DNA from: PBB1 sp040400875
GTDB taxonomy: Bacteria; Pseudomonadota; Gammaproteobacteria; Burkholderiales; Burkholderiaceae_C
Direction: 5' to 3'
Assembly: GCA_040400875.1 (NCBI GenBank)
Contig: JBBAPK010000050.1
Coordinates: 1 to 13,973, forward strand
DNA: 13,973 nt
The position numbers were made by a program, and so were the translations under genes. Positions 1 to 7,221 of the stretch are shown here, one piece after another (within the stretch, counting starts at the first letter, position 1; every line of letters starts with the position of its first letter). Under the pieces are notes generated by a model, which did no database searches, was not told the origin of the DNA, and saw only the letters and a program-made list of their open reading frames with translations.

Positions 1-33
1 GGGGCTCTGGCGGGTCGCTGAGCCGCCGCGCGC

Positions 34-666
34 TCATTCGGCCTGAAGGCCGAGTGCGGCCGGGTCGCCACGGCCGATGCGCACCAGCACCGGCGGATCA
101 CTGCTCAGATCGACCACCGTGGTCGGCTGCCTGGCGCAGGCACCGGCGTCGACCACCGCTTGCAAGCGGTTCTGGTAGTGCTCGCGGATGTCTTCGGGGT
201 CGTTGAGCGGTTCGCTCTCGCCCGGCGGGATCAGCGTGGTGGCCAGCAGCGGCTGGCCAAACACCGCCAGCAGTTCTTGCAGCACGCGGTGATCGGGCAC
301 CCGCAGGCCGATGGTGCGGCGCGACGGGTGCGACACGCGGCGCGGCACTTCCTTCGAAGCCTCAAGGATGAAGGTGAACGGCCCCGGCGTGCCCAGCTTG
401 AGCAGCCGGTATTGCCGGTTGTCGACGCGGGCGTAGCTGGCCAGCTCGCTCAGGTCGCGGCACAGCAGCGTCAGGTGGTGCTTGTCATCGACACCGCGCA
501 GCCGCCGCAGGTTGTCGACCGCCGCCTTGTCGTCGAGCCGGCACACCAACGCATAGCTCGAATCGGTTGGCACCGCCGCCACGCCGCCGTCGTGCAGGAT
601 CTGCGCGGCCTGCTTGAGCAGCCGGTGCTGCGGGTTGTCGGGGTGGATCTGCAGGCGTTGCGACAT
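34..666 (-). CDS. yciO: YciO: Sua5/YrdC/YciO-family protein
   Basis: The 210-residue product is a YrdC-like domain protein of the YciO branch. It resembles E. coli YciO over its whole length, beginning with the shared IHPDNPQ near residues 7-13. Visible blocks are PTDSSYAL (33-40), TPGPFTFIL (93-101), KEVPRR (105-110), RRTIGLRVP (116-124) and PTTVVDLS (181-188). Relatives TsaC/Sua5 make threonylcarbamoyl-AMP for the t6A modification of tRNA. Here the lysine-containing segment of TsaC is replaced by DKHHLTLL (61-68), as in YciO, so it should not be called the main t6A enzyme; its exact role is unsettled. The start is ATG. Only 9 nt separate it from the transporter gene upstream, so it is probably the last gene of a leftward transcript. 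The stop lies 33 nt from the window edge. The family call is firm; the function is inferred. Confidence 0.9.
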   Translation of the reverse strand: MSQRLQIHPDNPQHRLLKQAAQILHDGGVAAVPTDSSYALVCRLDDKAAVDNLRRLRGVDDKHHLTLLCRDLSELASYARVDNRQYRLLKLGTPGPFTFILEASKEVPRRVSHPSRRTIGLRVPDHRVLQELLAVFGQPLLATTLIPPGESEPLNDPEDIREHYQNRLQAVVDAGACARQPTTVVDLSSDPPVLVRIGRGDPAALGLQAE

Positions 667-675
667 GGAAAGAGT

Positions 676-1566
676 TCAGCTTCGTTTTGACCAGGCGCTG
701 GTTGCGCCACAGGCGGCCACCACGCCCATGCCCAGCCAGGCCCAGCCGTCGGGCACATCGCCGAACACCCACCAGCCCACGGCCGCGGCCATCGCGATCT
801 GCGTGTACGAAAAAGGCATCAGCACCGATGCCGGCGCCCGGCCCAAGGCAAAGATCAGCAGCAAGTGCCCCACCGTGCCCAGCAGGCCGATGGCCAGCAA
901 CACACCCAGATGTTCCGCTGTCGCAGCGTGCCAGACCGACGCCACATCGATGTTGCTCACCATCACCAGAAGGCTCAGCAGCGTGAAGCCGACCACGCCG
1001 GTACAGAAGTGCGTGGTGTACGGGCTCTCCAGCAGCGCGAGGCGTCGCGTCAGCACCTGAAACATCGCATAGCACACCGCTGCCAGCAGCGGCAGCACCA
1101 CACCCCAGCCAAACAGCCCGCTGCCCGGCCGGATCACGATCAGCACCCCGACGAAGCCACCCGCCACCATCGCCCAGCGCAGGCGCGACACCTGTTCCTT
1201 GAGCAGCCAGGCCGCCAGCAGGGTGACGATCAGCGGCATCAGCATGACGATGGCGGTGAACTCGGCCACCGGCATCAGCTGCACGCCGTAAAAGCCCGCC
1301 GCCGAAGTGATCAGCAGCAGCACGCCGCGCATCAGCTGGAAGCGGGGCTGTCTGGGCCGCCAGGTCGCTCCGGCAGTGGCCTGTGCGCCGCGCGACAGCC
1401 ACGCGGCCATCAGCACCGCCTGAATGCCATAGCGCGCCCACAGCACGAACAGCACCGGCATCACTGCGCCGATGACCTTGATGGAGGTGTCCATCGAGGC
1501 GAAGCAGCCCGCCATCAGCAAGGTCAGCGCGATGCCCTGACCGGGCTTGTTTTGCTCGGCGATCAA
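676..1566 (-). CDS. EamA/DMT-family inner-membrane transporter
   Basis: The 296-residue product is a highly hydrophobic protein of the drug/metabolite transporter superfamily, probably with ten membrane helices. These lie at roughly 11-29, 35-57, 78-96, 100-122, 129-147, 151-171, 184-206, 217-239, 246-268 and 274-291. Two EamA repeats can be seen: the first ends near residue 147 and contains the typical PVAEFTAIVMLMPLIV stretch (99-114), and the second ends with the PFSYTQIAMAAAVGW stretch (251-265). The length is normal for the family. The substrate cannot be deduced; members export amino acids, metabolites or drugs. It lies 37 nt after the PHP-domain gene and 9 nt before yciO, which suggests co-transcription. 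The ATG start leaves a short cytoplasmic tail before the first helix. Confidence 0.9.
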   Translation of the reverse strand: MIAEQNKPGQGIALTLLMAGCFASMDTSIKVIGAVMPVLFVLWARYGIQAVLMAAWLSRGAQATAGATWRPRQPRFQLMRGVLLLITSAAGFYGVQLMPVAEFTAIVMLMPLIVTLLAAWLLKEQVSRLRWAMVAGGFVGVLIVIRPGSGLFGWGVVLPLLAAVCYAMFQVLTRRLALLESPYTTHFCTGVVGFTLLSLLVMVSNIDVASVWHAATAEHLGVLLAIGLLGTVGHLLLIFALGRAPASVLMPFSYTQIAMAAAVGWWVFGDVPDGWAWLGMGVVAACGATSAWSKRS

Positions 1567-1603
1567 GCGGGCTGGGCCAGCGATGCGCTCATGCGCCGTC
1601 GCT

Positions 1604-2476
1604 TCATTGCGGCAGGATGACGCGGTGCTCCAGTGCTTCCCACACCGGGGACAGGCGCACTGGCAGCACGGGCAGCGTGCCCAGATCGATGCGGCTTTCC
1701 TCGGGGCTGTGGAAGTCGCTGCCGCGCGAGGCGAGCAGGTCGAACTCGATGGCCATGTCGGCGTACTTGATGAAGTCGGAACTGTTGTGGCTGCCGGTCA
1801 CCACTTCGACGCCGCGCCCGCCGTGGGCCTTGAATTCGGTGAACAGCGCGAACTCCTCGTTCACGCTGATCTTGTAGCGCCCCGGGTGGGCAATCACCGC
1901 CACGCCGCCGGCTTCGGTGATCCAGCGCACCGCATCGCCCAGCGCGGCCCAGCGGTGGGGCACGAAACCCGGCTTGCCTTCGACCAGAAACTTGCGGAAC
2001 ACGTCGTTGGTGCTGCTGCACACACCGGCTTCCACCAGATAGCGAGCGAAGTGAGTGCGCGCGATCAGCTCGGGGTTGCCGGCGTACTTGAGCGCGCCTT
2101 CGAACGTGCCATGGATGCCCACGGCCGCCAGGCCTGCGGCCATCTCGCGCGCCCGCGCATCGCGTCCGCCGCGTGTCGACTCGAGCCCGTGCACCAGCGC
2201 CTCGTTGTCGGTATCAAAGCCCAGCCCGACGATGTGCACCGTGGTGCCGGCAAACGAAACCGAAATCTCGGTGCCCGCCAGATAGGGCAGGCCCAATGCA
2301 GAGGCGGCATCACGCGCGCGCTTTTGGCCGCCAATTTCATCGTGATCGGTCAGTGCCCACAACTCGACGCCGTTGGCCTTGGCCCGAGCGGCCAGCGCCT
2401 CAGGCTGCAGCGTGCCGTCGGAGACGCACGAGTGACAGTGCAAGTCGGCGTTGGTCCAGGCGATGGGGGTTGACAC
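1604..2476 (-). CDS. yciV: PHP-domain phosphatase/exoribonuclease, YciV (Rnm/TrpH) family
   Basis: The 290-residue product has all hallmarks of the PHP metal-dependent hydrolases: DLHCHS (11-16), TDHDE (43-47), E70, HIVG (81-84), ARTHFARYL (139-147), AHPGR (196-200), H230 and GSDFH (252-256). These residues hold the multinuclear metal centre. Characterised relatives are the 3',5'-nucleoside bisphosphate phosphatase of Chromobacterium violaceum and E. coli YciV/Rnm, a 5'-3' exoribonuclease; either activity, on pAp-like nucleotides or short RNA ends, would fit. In E. coli yciV and yciO are neighbours, as they nearly are here. The start is GTG, since no ATG lies nearby in frame. No Shine–Dalgarno sequence precedes it, but a good -10 box does, so the message may be leaderless. 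It is separated from recJ by 78 nt. Confidence 0.92.
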   Translation of the reverse strand: MSTPIAWTNADLHCHSCVSDGTLQPEALAARAKANGVELWALTDHDEIGGQKRARDAASALGLPYLAGTEISVSFAGTTVHIVGLGFDTDNEALVHGLESTRGGRDARAREMAAGLAAVGIHGTFEGALKYAGNPELIARTHFARYLVEAGVCSSTNDVFRKFLVEGKPGFVPHRWAALGDAVRWITEAGGVAVIAHPGRYKISVNEEFALFTEFKAHGGRGVEVVTGSHNSSDFIKYADMAIEFDLLASRGSDFHSPEESRIDLGTLPVLPVRLSPVWEALEHRVILPQ

Positions 2477-2483
2477 CGAATTG

Positions 2484-2510
2484 ATTGTAGGGAGGTGCCC
2501 CTTTTTTCAA
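2484..2510 (-). promoter_or_regulatory. Candidate sigma70 promoter of the PHP-domain gene
   Basis: Read on the minus strand, TTGAAA (2510-2505) is followed after 15 nt by TACAAT (2489-2484). The -10 box matches five of six consensus bases and the -35 four of six; the spacer is shorter than the optimal 17. The predicted first transcribed base is about 2477-2476, essentially at the GTG start codon at 2476, and no ribosome-binding site is present. This suggests that the PHP gene can be transcribed independently of recJ as a leaderless mRNA. It is seen by eye only. Confidence 0.4.
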
Positions 2511-2554
2511 CTGACGCAGCGCACTGGCGGCCCCGCCCGCGGTGGGGGATCACC

Positions 2555-4303
2555 TCAGGGCGCAGCCTCGGCGGCCTCGACGATCAACTGCAGCCTCTGG
2601 CGGCCGTTGTATTCGTCCATGCTCAGCCGGTAGGCCAGCATCACCCGCACGGGCAGCGGCTCGGCGTGGTTGAACCAGATGGCGTCGCGCAGCGTGCCGC
2701 AGTGCTTCACGCTCAGCTTCAGGTGCTTTTCGCCGACCAGCCGCTGGCTGACCACCTCGACTGCGTCGCTGAACAGCGGCGCTTCAAACGACGGCCCCCA
2801 CACCTGCGCGTCGAGCGCGGCCACGGTGGCGGTGGTGAAGTGCTCGATGCCCAGCGGTCCGTCGCTCAGCAGCCGCCGCTCCAGCGTGGCGGCGTCCAGC
2901 CATTCAGCGGCCACGCGCTGCAAGGCGGTATCGAAGGTGGCGAAGTCGGCCTCGGCCACCGTGCAGCCCGCGGCCATCGCGTGGCCACCGAACTTCTTCA
3001 GCACACTAGGGTGGCGTTTGCTGACCAGATCGAGCGCGTCGCGCAGGTGAAAGCCATCGATCGACCGGCCCGAGCCCTTGAGCAGCCCGTCGTGTCCGCG
3101 TGCAAACACGAAGGTCGGGCGGTGCACGCGATCTTTCAGGCGCGATGCCACGATGCCCACCACGCCTTCGTGAAACCCGCTGTCGTAGATCGCGAGCGCC
3201 GGCGGCGCGGCGGCCGGGCCTTGCAGTTTTTGCAGCAGCGCTTCGAGCAGCGACTCGGCTTGTTCGCGCATGCCCGATTCGAGTTCGCGCCGTTCGCGGT
3301 TGATGGCGTCGAGCTGCTGCGCGAGTTGCGCGGCGCGCCCGGCGTCGTCGGTGGTCAGGCATTCGATGCCCAGCGTCATGTCCGACAGCCGCCCGGCCGC
3401 GTTGATGCGCGGGCCCAGGGCAAAACCAAAGTCCGCGCCAGCGGCACGCGAGGCATCGCGCCCGGCAGCCGCAAACAGCGCGGCCACACCTGGCTGCATG
3501 CACCCGGCGCGAATGCGCTTGAGCCCTTGCGCGACCAGCCGGCGGTTGTTGGCATCGAGCCGCACCACATCGGCCACCGTGCCCAGCGCCACCAGATCGA
3601 GCAGGCTGTCGAGCCGGGGCTGCGCTGCCGCAGCTTCGAACGCGCCGCGTTGTCTTAGCTCGCTGCGCAGTGCCAGCAGCACATAGAACATCACCCCCAC
3701 GCCGGCCAGATGCTTGCTGGCAAAGCCGCAGCCCGGCTGGTTGGGGTTGACGATCACATGAGCGTCGGGCAGCACGATGGCGTCGTCGATCTGCGCGGGC
3801 AGGTGGTGGTCGGTGACCACCACCGACAGGCCCTGGGCTCTCGCATGTGCCACACCTTCAAGGCTGGCGATGCCGTTGTCCACGGTGACCAGCACCTGCG
3901 CGCCTTGTTCCAGCGCCAGATCCACGATGGCCGGCGTCAGGCCGTAGCCATGCACCTGACGGTCGGGCACCACATAGCGCAGCGTGCCGGGCGCCGCACC
4001 CAGCAGCGCCAGACCGCGCATCGCTACCGCGCAAGCCGTGGCCCCGTCGCAGTCGTAGTCGGCCACCACGCAAATGCGCAGCCCGTCGCGCAGCGCATCG
4101 GCCAGCAGCGTGGCCGCGGCCGCCGCACCCAGCAGGTCGGCCGGCGGCAGCAGCTTGGCCAAGGCGTCATCCAACTCGTCAGCCGCACGCACGCCGCGCG
4201 AGGCAAACAGCCGAGCCAGCAGCGGCGACACGCCAGCCTGCTCGAGCGTCCAGGCTGCGCGCGGCACCGGCACGCGCTGTTGCAAGGTCGGCGTGACGCT
4301 CAC
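2555..4303 (-). CDS. recJ: RecJ: single-stranded-DNA-specific 5'-3' exonuclease
   Basis: The 582-residue product is close in length to E. coli RecJ (577). It degrades single-stranded DNA 5' to 3' in RecF-pathway recombination, mismatch repair and fork processing in the cytoplasm. The DHH domain shows ADYDCDG (81-87), VDNG (141-144), TDHH (164-167) and GTVADVVRL (241-249), which bind the catalytic Mn/Mg ions. The DHHA1 domain shows GFHEGVVGIVASRLK (376-390), GSGRS (410-414) and GGHAMAAG (439-446). A RecJ-type OB region follows from about 480 to the end. The start is GTG and overlaps the upstream gene's stop in a GTGA tetranucleotide, so translation is probably coupled. No residue expected in the active site appears to be missing. 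Confidence 0.97.
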   Translation of the reverse strand: MSVTPTLQQRVPVPRAAWTLEQAGVSPLLARLFASRGVRAADELDDALAKLLPPADLLGAAAAATLLADALRDGLRICVVADYDCDGATACAVAMRGLALLGAAPGTLRYVVPDRQVHGYGLTPAIVDLALEQGAQVLVTVDNGIASLEGVAHARAQGLSVVVTDHHLPAQIDDAIVLPDAHVIVNPNQPGCGFASKHLAGVGVMFYVLLALRSELRQRGAFEAAAAQPRLDSLLDLVALGTVADVVRLDANNRRLVAQGLKRIRAGCMQPGVAALFAAAGRDASRAAGADFGFALGPRINAAGRLSDMTLGIECLTTDDAGRAAQLAQQLDAINRERRELESGMREQAESLLEALLQKLQGPAAAPPALAIYDSGFHEGVVGIVASRLKDRVHRPTFVFARGHDGLLKGSGRSIDGFHLRDALDLVSKRHPSVLKKFGGHAMAAGCTVAEADFATFDTALQRVAAEWLDAATLERRLLSDGPLGIEHFTTATVAALDAQVWGPSFEAPLFSDAVEVVSQRLVGEKHLKLSVKHCGTLRDAIWFNHAEPLPVRVMLAYRLSMDEYNGRQRLQLIVEAAEAAP

Positions 4304-5256
4304 AGCGCTTCCAGCACAGTGTGCGCCTCGACGGTGCGAAAGCGGTCAAAGAACCACTGCAAGCGTGAACGCGGCAAGGCGTCGTAGCGCTGCCAGCCGC
4401 GCTCGCCGCACAGCGTGAGCGAGACCGCGCCGTCATGGGCGGCGCCGTTGGCAAACACCGAGACCACTTCGGCGTCGAGCGCGCGCCAGGCGTCGGCCCA
4501 GCCCGCCCAGTCTTGCGCCAGCAGCGGCGCGCGCAATCGGTTGTCGACCAGCACCTCGGTCACCGCGCGCTGCGAGCGGCCGCAGCCGCTGAGCCAAAAC
4601 GAGTTGACCGGCAGCGCGCCGCGCGCTTCACGCGCTTCGTTCACCGGATGCGAGTGCAGCAGCATCTGCACCTCGTTTTGCAGCCGGCGCACCCAGCGCA
4701 GGCGTTGCGTTTGCGCTTCGCAGTCCTGCGCATCGCCGCGCAGCCACAGGTCGACGTTGCGGCCGATCACCCGGTCGATCGACGCGCAGGCCAGTCCTTC
4801 CAGACGCTCGTGCGCCAAATACCAACGCCCTGCCGCGCCCCAGCTCAGCGAGCCGCCTTCGCCGTCTTCTTCAAACAAAGGGCGCACCGCATCGAACAGC
4901 GCGCGAGATTCGCCTTCGGGCAAATCGAGTTCTTGCGGATCGGCCAGCGAGATGTGCTCGCGCCCGACGTGCCAGTGCACCGGCGTGACCAGCCCCCACG
5001 CCTTCGAGCCCACCTCAATGCCGTCACCACGCGCCGCCAGCGCCGCCCACGGCCAGCAGCCGTCGTTTCCGTGCCAGCCGTAGGCCGTGGCCAGCGCCCG
5101 CTCATGCGGCGGCGACAGCGTGTATTCGTCATCGATGTCGCGCGTGGTCGGCTGCAAACCGGTGATCAACCGCGCCACGTTGGGCAGCTTGAGCGTTCGC
5201 AGGGCTTGCGATGTGGCCTCGGAGCTGGCGCTGGCGTGGGGGATGAGGAGATGCAT
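4300..5256 (-). CDS. Conserved protein, distantly phosphoglycerate-mutase-like (COG4255 type)
   Basis: The 318-residue soluble protein resembles the betaproteobacterial family often labelled 'phosphoglycerate mutase' or 'hypothetical', found directly upstream of recJ. The most family-like segment is HPVNEAREARGALPVNSFWL (204-223), followed by SGCG (224-227); the N-R-G-PVNSFW pattern recalls cofactor-independent phosphoglycerate mutase relatives. The full metal-binding set of a functional iPGM is not evident, so mutase activity should not be assumed. There is no signal peptide or membrane segment. It overlaps recJ by 4 nt and is the first gene of the leftward unit. Its persistent pairing with recJ hints at a linked role, but this is inference. 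The ATG start lacks an evident ribosome-binding site and is closely preceded by a GATAAT box. Confidence 0.75.
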   Translation of the reverse strand: MHLLIPHASASSEATSQALRTLKLPNVARLITGLQPTTRDIDDEYTLSPPHERALATAYGWHGNDGCWPWAALAARGDGIEVGSKAWGLVTPVHWHVGREHISLADPQELDLPEGESRALFDAVRPLFEEDGEGGSLSWGAAGRWYLAHERLEGLACASIDRVIGRNVDLWLRGDAQDCEAQTQRLRWVRRLQNEVQMLLHSHPVNEAREARGALPVNSFWLSGCGRSQRAVTEVLVDNRLRAPLLAQDWAGWADAWRALDAEVVSVFANGAAHDGAVSLTLCGERGWQRYDALPRSRLQWFFDRFRTVEAHTVLEAL

Positions 5257-5263
5257 GGGCGGG

Positions 5264-5269
5264 ATTATC
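5264..5269 (-). promoter_or_regulatory. Candidate -10 box for the leftward recJ transcript
   Basis: On the minus strand GATAAT stands 7 nt before the ATG at 5256, within otherwise very GC-rich DNA. If used, transcription would start at about 5257-5255, so the message would be leaderless or nearly so. No convincing -35 element lies 16-18 nt upstream, so the call is weak. Confidence 0.25.
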
Positions 5270-5385
5270 GGGATGGGGATCCCGAGGGGCCTTTCGTTTC
5301 CCTGCGAGGGGGGTCGTTTGGGGCTGCGCCCGGCGGGGCTTGGTGCAGTGCGCTGCAGCGCGCCGGGTTCCGCCCCGGCTGGCGG

Positions 5386-5424
5386 GTAACTTTCTTCTGC
5401 TGGCCCAGAAGAAAGTCACCAAAG
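5386..5424 (+). repeat. Left terminal hairpin of the intergenic element
   Basis: This 39-nt palindromic unit begins GTAACTTTC and ends GTCACCAAAG. Its arms CTTTCTTCTG and CAGAAGAAAG pair perfectly around GCC. It is the inverted counterpart of 5811-5849. Confidence 0.8.
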
Positions 5425-5810
5425 AAGAGGGCCTGGAACACCAGCCCATTTGAGTGGCTCGCTTCGGCTACACGCCTACTTCGAAGGCTCTGGCACGAGA
5501 ACATTCAGCGAGCTACTTTGTCGGTTACCTCGCTAACGCTCAGTCGCTCAAGTGCGTTTCGCCTCGACCCTGCGGGTCCACGGCGTGGTGGCGTGCCGAG
5601 GTGGTCGCGGTTTGGCCTTGCCCGTGCAGCTACCAACAAGTGGCTGTCGGCCGCAGGCGGTCGCAGCCGCGCCGCTGGTGCCGCGGTCAAGGCAAAGCCT
5701 GTCGCCGCCCACCCTCTCGGGTCCTCAGTGGCATTACCTATGGGGCGTACTCGGAAGTCCGCCTGTAGCCGCAGCGAGCAGGCCAAATGGGCTGGTGTTG
5801 GGGCCCTTTG

Positions 5811-5849
5811 CTTTGGTGACTTTCATTTGGGCCAGCAAATGAAAGTTAC
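5811..5849 (-). repeat. Right terminal hairpin of the intergenic element
   Basis: This is the 39-nt inverted copy of the left hairpin, reading CTTTGGTGACTTTC then GAAAGTTAC at its ends. The variable stem positions are ATTTG/CAAAT here against TTCTG/CAGAA on the left, so the changes on one arm are matched on the other. Confidence 0.8.
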
Positions 5850-5964
5850 TCGGGAGCCGGGCCGAGACCCGGCGCGGTCCCACGCAGGGAACCCGCGCTG
5901 CGGCCAGCAAGACCCGGCGGGCTCTCGCCCAGAGAACAAACCCCTCCGGTAGCATCGCCGCCAC

Positions 5965-7221
5965 ATGAACATCCCCTTCGAACTCCAGATCGGCTGGCGC
6001 TATACGCGGGCGGGTCGCAGTGGGCGGCGCAATGGGTTCATATCGTTCATTTCGATGGTGTCGATGCTGGGCATCGCGCTGGGGGTGGCGGCGCTGATCA
6101 TCGTGTTGTCGGTGATGAACGGCTTTCAAAAAGAAGTGCGCGACCGAATGTTGTCGGTGATCTCGCACGTCGAGATCTATCAGCCGCAAGGTGAGGCGCT
6201 GGCCGATTGGCAGGCCACGGCCACCGAGGCCAGGCGCAATGAGCAGGTGGTGGGCGCAGCACCCTTCATCGCGACGCAAGCGCTGATTGCGCGCGGCGAC
6301 GACATGCGTGGCGCCGTGGTGCGTGGCATTTCGCCGGCCGACGAGGCCACCGTCACCGCGCTGGCGGCGCAGTTGCGCGACACCACGCTGGCCAAGCTGG
6401 TGCCCGGTGGCTGGGGCATCGTGCTGGGTGGCGAGCTGGCGCGGTCTTTGGGTGTGAAGGTGGGCGATCGCGTGACCATCGTCGCGCCCGGCGGGCAGGT
6501 CACGCCGGCGGGGGTGATTCCGCGTCTCAAGCAGCTCACGCTGGTGGGCACCTTCGACGCCGGCCACTACGAATACGACAGCGGTCTGGCGCTGATGCAC
6601 GTTGACGACGCCGCGCGGCTGTTTCGTGTGGCCGGCCCCACCGGCGTGCAGCTGCGCCTGAAAGACGCGCAGCAAGCGCGCGAGGTGGCCGACGAGATCC
6701 AGATGCGTCTGGGCGCAGCGGTGCGCGTGAGCGACTGGACGCGCACCAACCGCAACTGGTTTCAGGCGGTGCAGATCGAAAAGCGGCTGATGTTCATCAT
6801 CCTCACGCTCATCGTTGCGGTGGCGGCCTTCAATCTGGTGTCGACGCTGGTGATGACCGTGACCGACAAGCAAGCCGACATCGCCATCTTGCGCACGCTG
6901 GGCGCCAGCCCGCGCTCAATCATGACCATCTTCATGGTGCAAGGCGCCGCCTCGGGCGTGATCGGCACGCTGGCGGGCATGGGGCTGGGGCTGCTGGTGG
7001 CGTTCAACGTGGATGTGATCGTGCCGGCCATCGAGCGCGCGCTGCACATGAGCTTTTTGCCCGGCAGCGTCTACCTGATCAGCCACATGCCCAGCGACCC
7101 GCAAAGCGCCGACATCCTGCCCGTCGTGGCGATCTCGCTGGCGCTGGCTTTCGTGGCCACCGTGTACCCGAGCTGGCGCGCGAGCCGCGTGCAGCCGGCC
7201 GAGGCGTTGCGCCATGAGTGA
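5965..7221 (+). CDS. lolC: LolC/LolE-type permease of the lipoprotein-releasing ABC transporter
   Basis: The 418-residue inner-membrane protein is the permease of the Lol complex, which extracts outer-membrane lipoproteins from the inner membrane and passes them to LolA. The N-terminus has the family motif FELQIGWRYTR (5-15) and NGFISFISMVSMLGIALGVA (23-42). Membrane segments lie at about 25-50, 273-298, 325-356 and 383-403, with a large periplasmic domain (about 52-270) between the first and second. The region around 176-206, ending GHYEYDSG (200-207), corresponds to the LolA-contacting area. No separate lolE is adjacent, so it may act as a LolC/E hybrid homodimer (LolF type); a second permease elsewhere cannot be excluded. 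It overlaps lolD by 8 nt. The ATG at 5965 has only a poor ribosome-binding site. Confidence 0.95.
   Translation: MNIPFELQIGWRYTRAGRSGRRNGFISFISMVSMLGIALGVAALIIVLSVMNGFQKEVRDRMLSVISHVEIYQPQGEALADWQATATEARRNEQVVGAAPFIATQALIARGDDMRGAVVRGISPADEATVTALAAQLRDTTLAKLVPGGWGIVLGGELARSLGVKVGDRVTIVAPGGQVTPAGVIPRLKQLTLVGTFDAGHYEYDSGLALMHVDDAARLFRVAGPTGVQLRLKDAQQAREVADEIQMRLGAAVRVSDWTRTNRNWFQAVQIEKRLMFIILTLIVAVAAFNLVSTLVMTVTDKQADIAILRTLGASPRSIMTIFMVQGAASGVIGTLAGMGLGLLVAFNVDVIVPAIERALHMSFLPGSVYLISHMPSDPQSADILPVVAISLALAFVATVYPSWRASRVQPAEALRHE

Larger units (their letters stand above)
5326..5924. repeat. ~600-bp intergenic element with long imperfect inverted-repeat ends
   Basis: This fills most of the 708-bp gap between the divergent genes at 5256 and 5965. 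The left end (5359-5471) and right end (5765-5876) are inverted copies of each other. The best core is 5386-5424 against 5811-5849, and ACACCAGCCCATTTG and GCTCGCT-CGGCTAC are also shared. Weaker inverted similarity continues outward (5326-5345 against 5905-5924, 16 of 20 bases). Inside each core the ends form their own hairpins: the left arm is CTTTCTTCTG-GCC-CAGAAGAAAG (5390-5413), and the right is the equivalent with ATTTG/CAAAT. The centre (about 5472-5764) has no convincing gene and no transposase. Related GTTACTTTC…GAAAGTAAC hairpins are recalled as abundant dispersed repeats in Burkholderiales; that statement is from memory. Confidence 0.7.

Noticed and set aside
865..3658. Several long open frames on the plus strand opposite the PHP, transporter and recJ genes (e.g. 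865-1620, 1547-2473, 2495-3658)
   Set aside because: They are rich in His, Arg, Gln and Ala, show no recognisable domains and lie wholly opposite genes with intact motifs; this is the usual result of high GC at third codon positions.
5359..5876. Insertion sequence with terminal inverted repeats
   Set aside because: Inverted ends are real, but no transposase or remnant is encoded and no clear target duplication was found by eye, so it is listed as a repeat element.
4435..5952. A 505-codon open frame on the plus strand crossing the recJ-partner gene and the inverted-repeat element
   Set aside because: It is antisense to a conserved gene for half its length and reads through palindromes in the other half; no signal peptide or domain is visible.
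5734..6873. Long minus-strand open frame opposite lolC
   Set aside because: His/Arg/Gln-rich shadow of lolC without motifs of its own.
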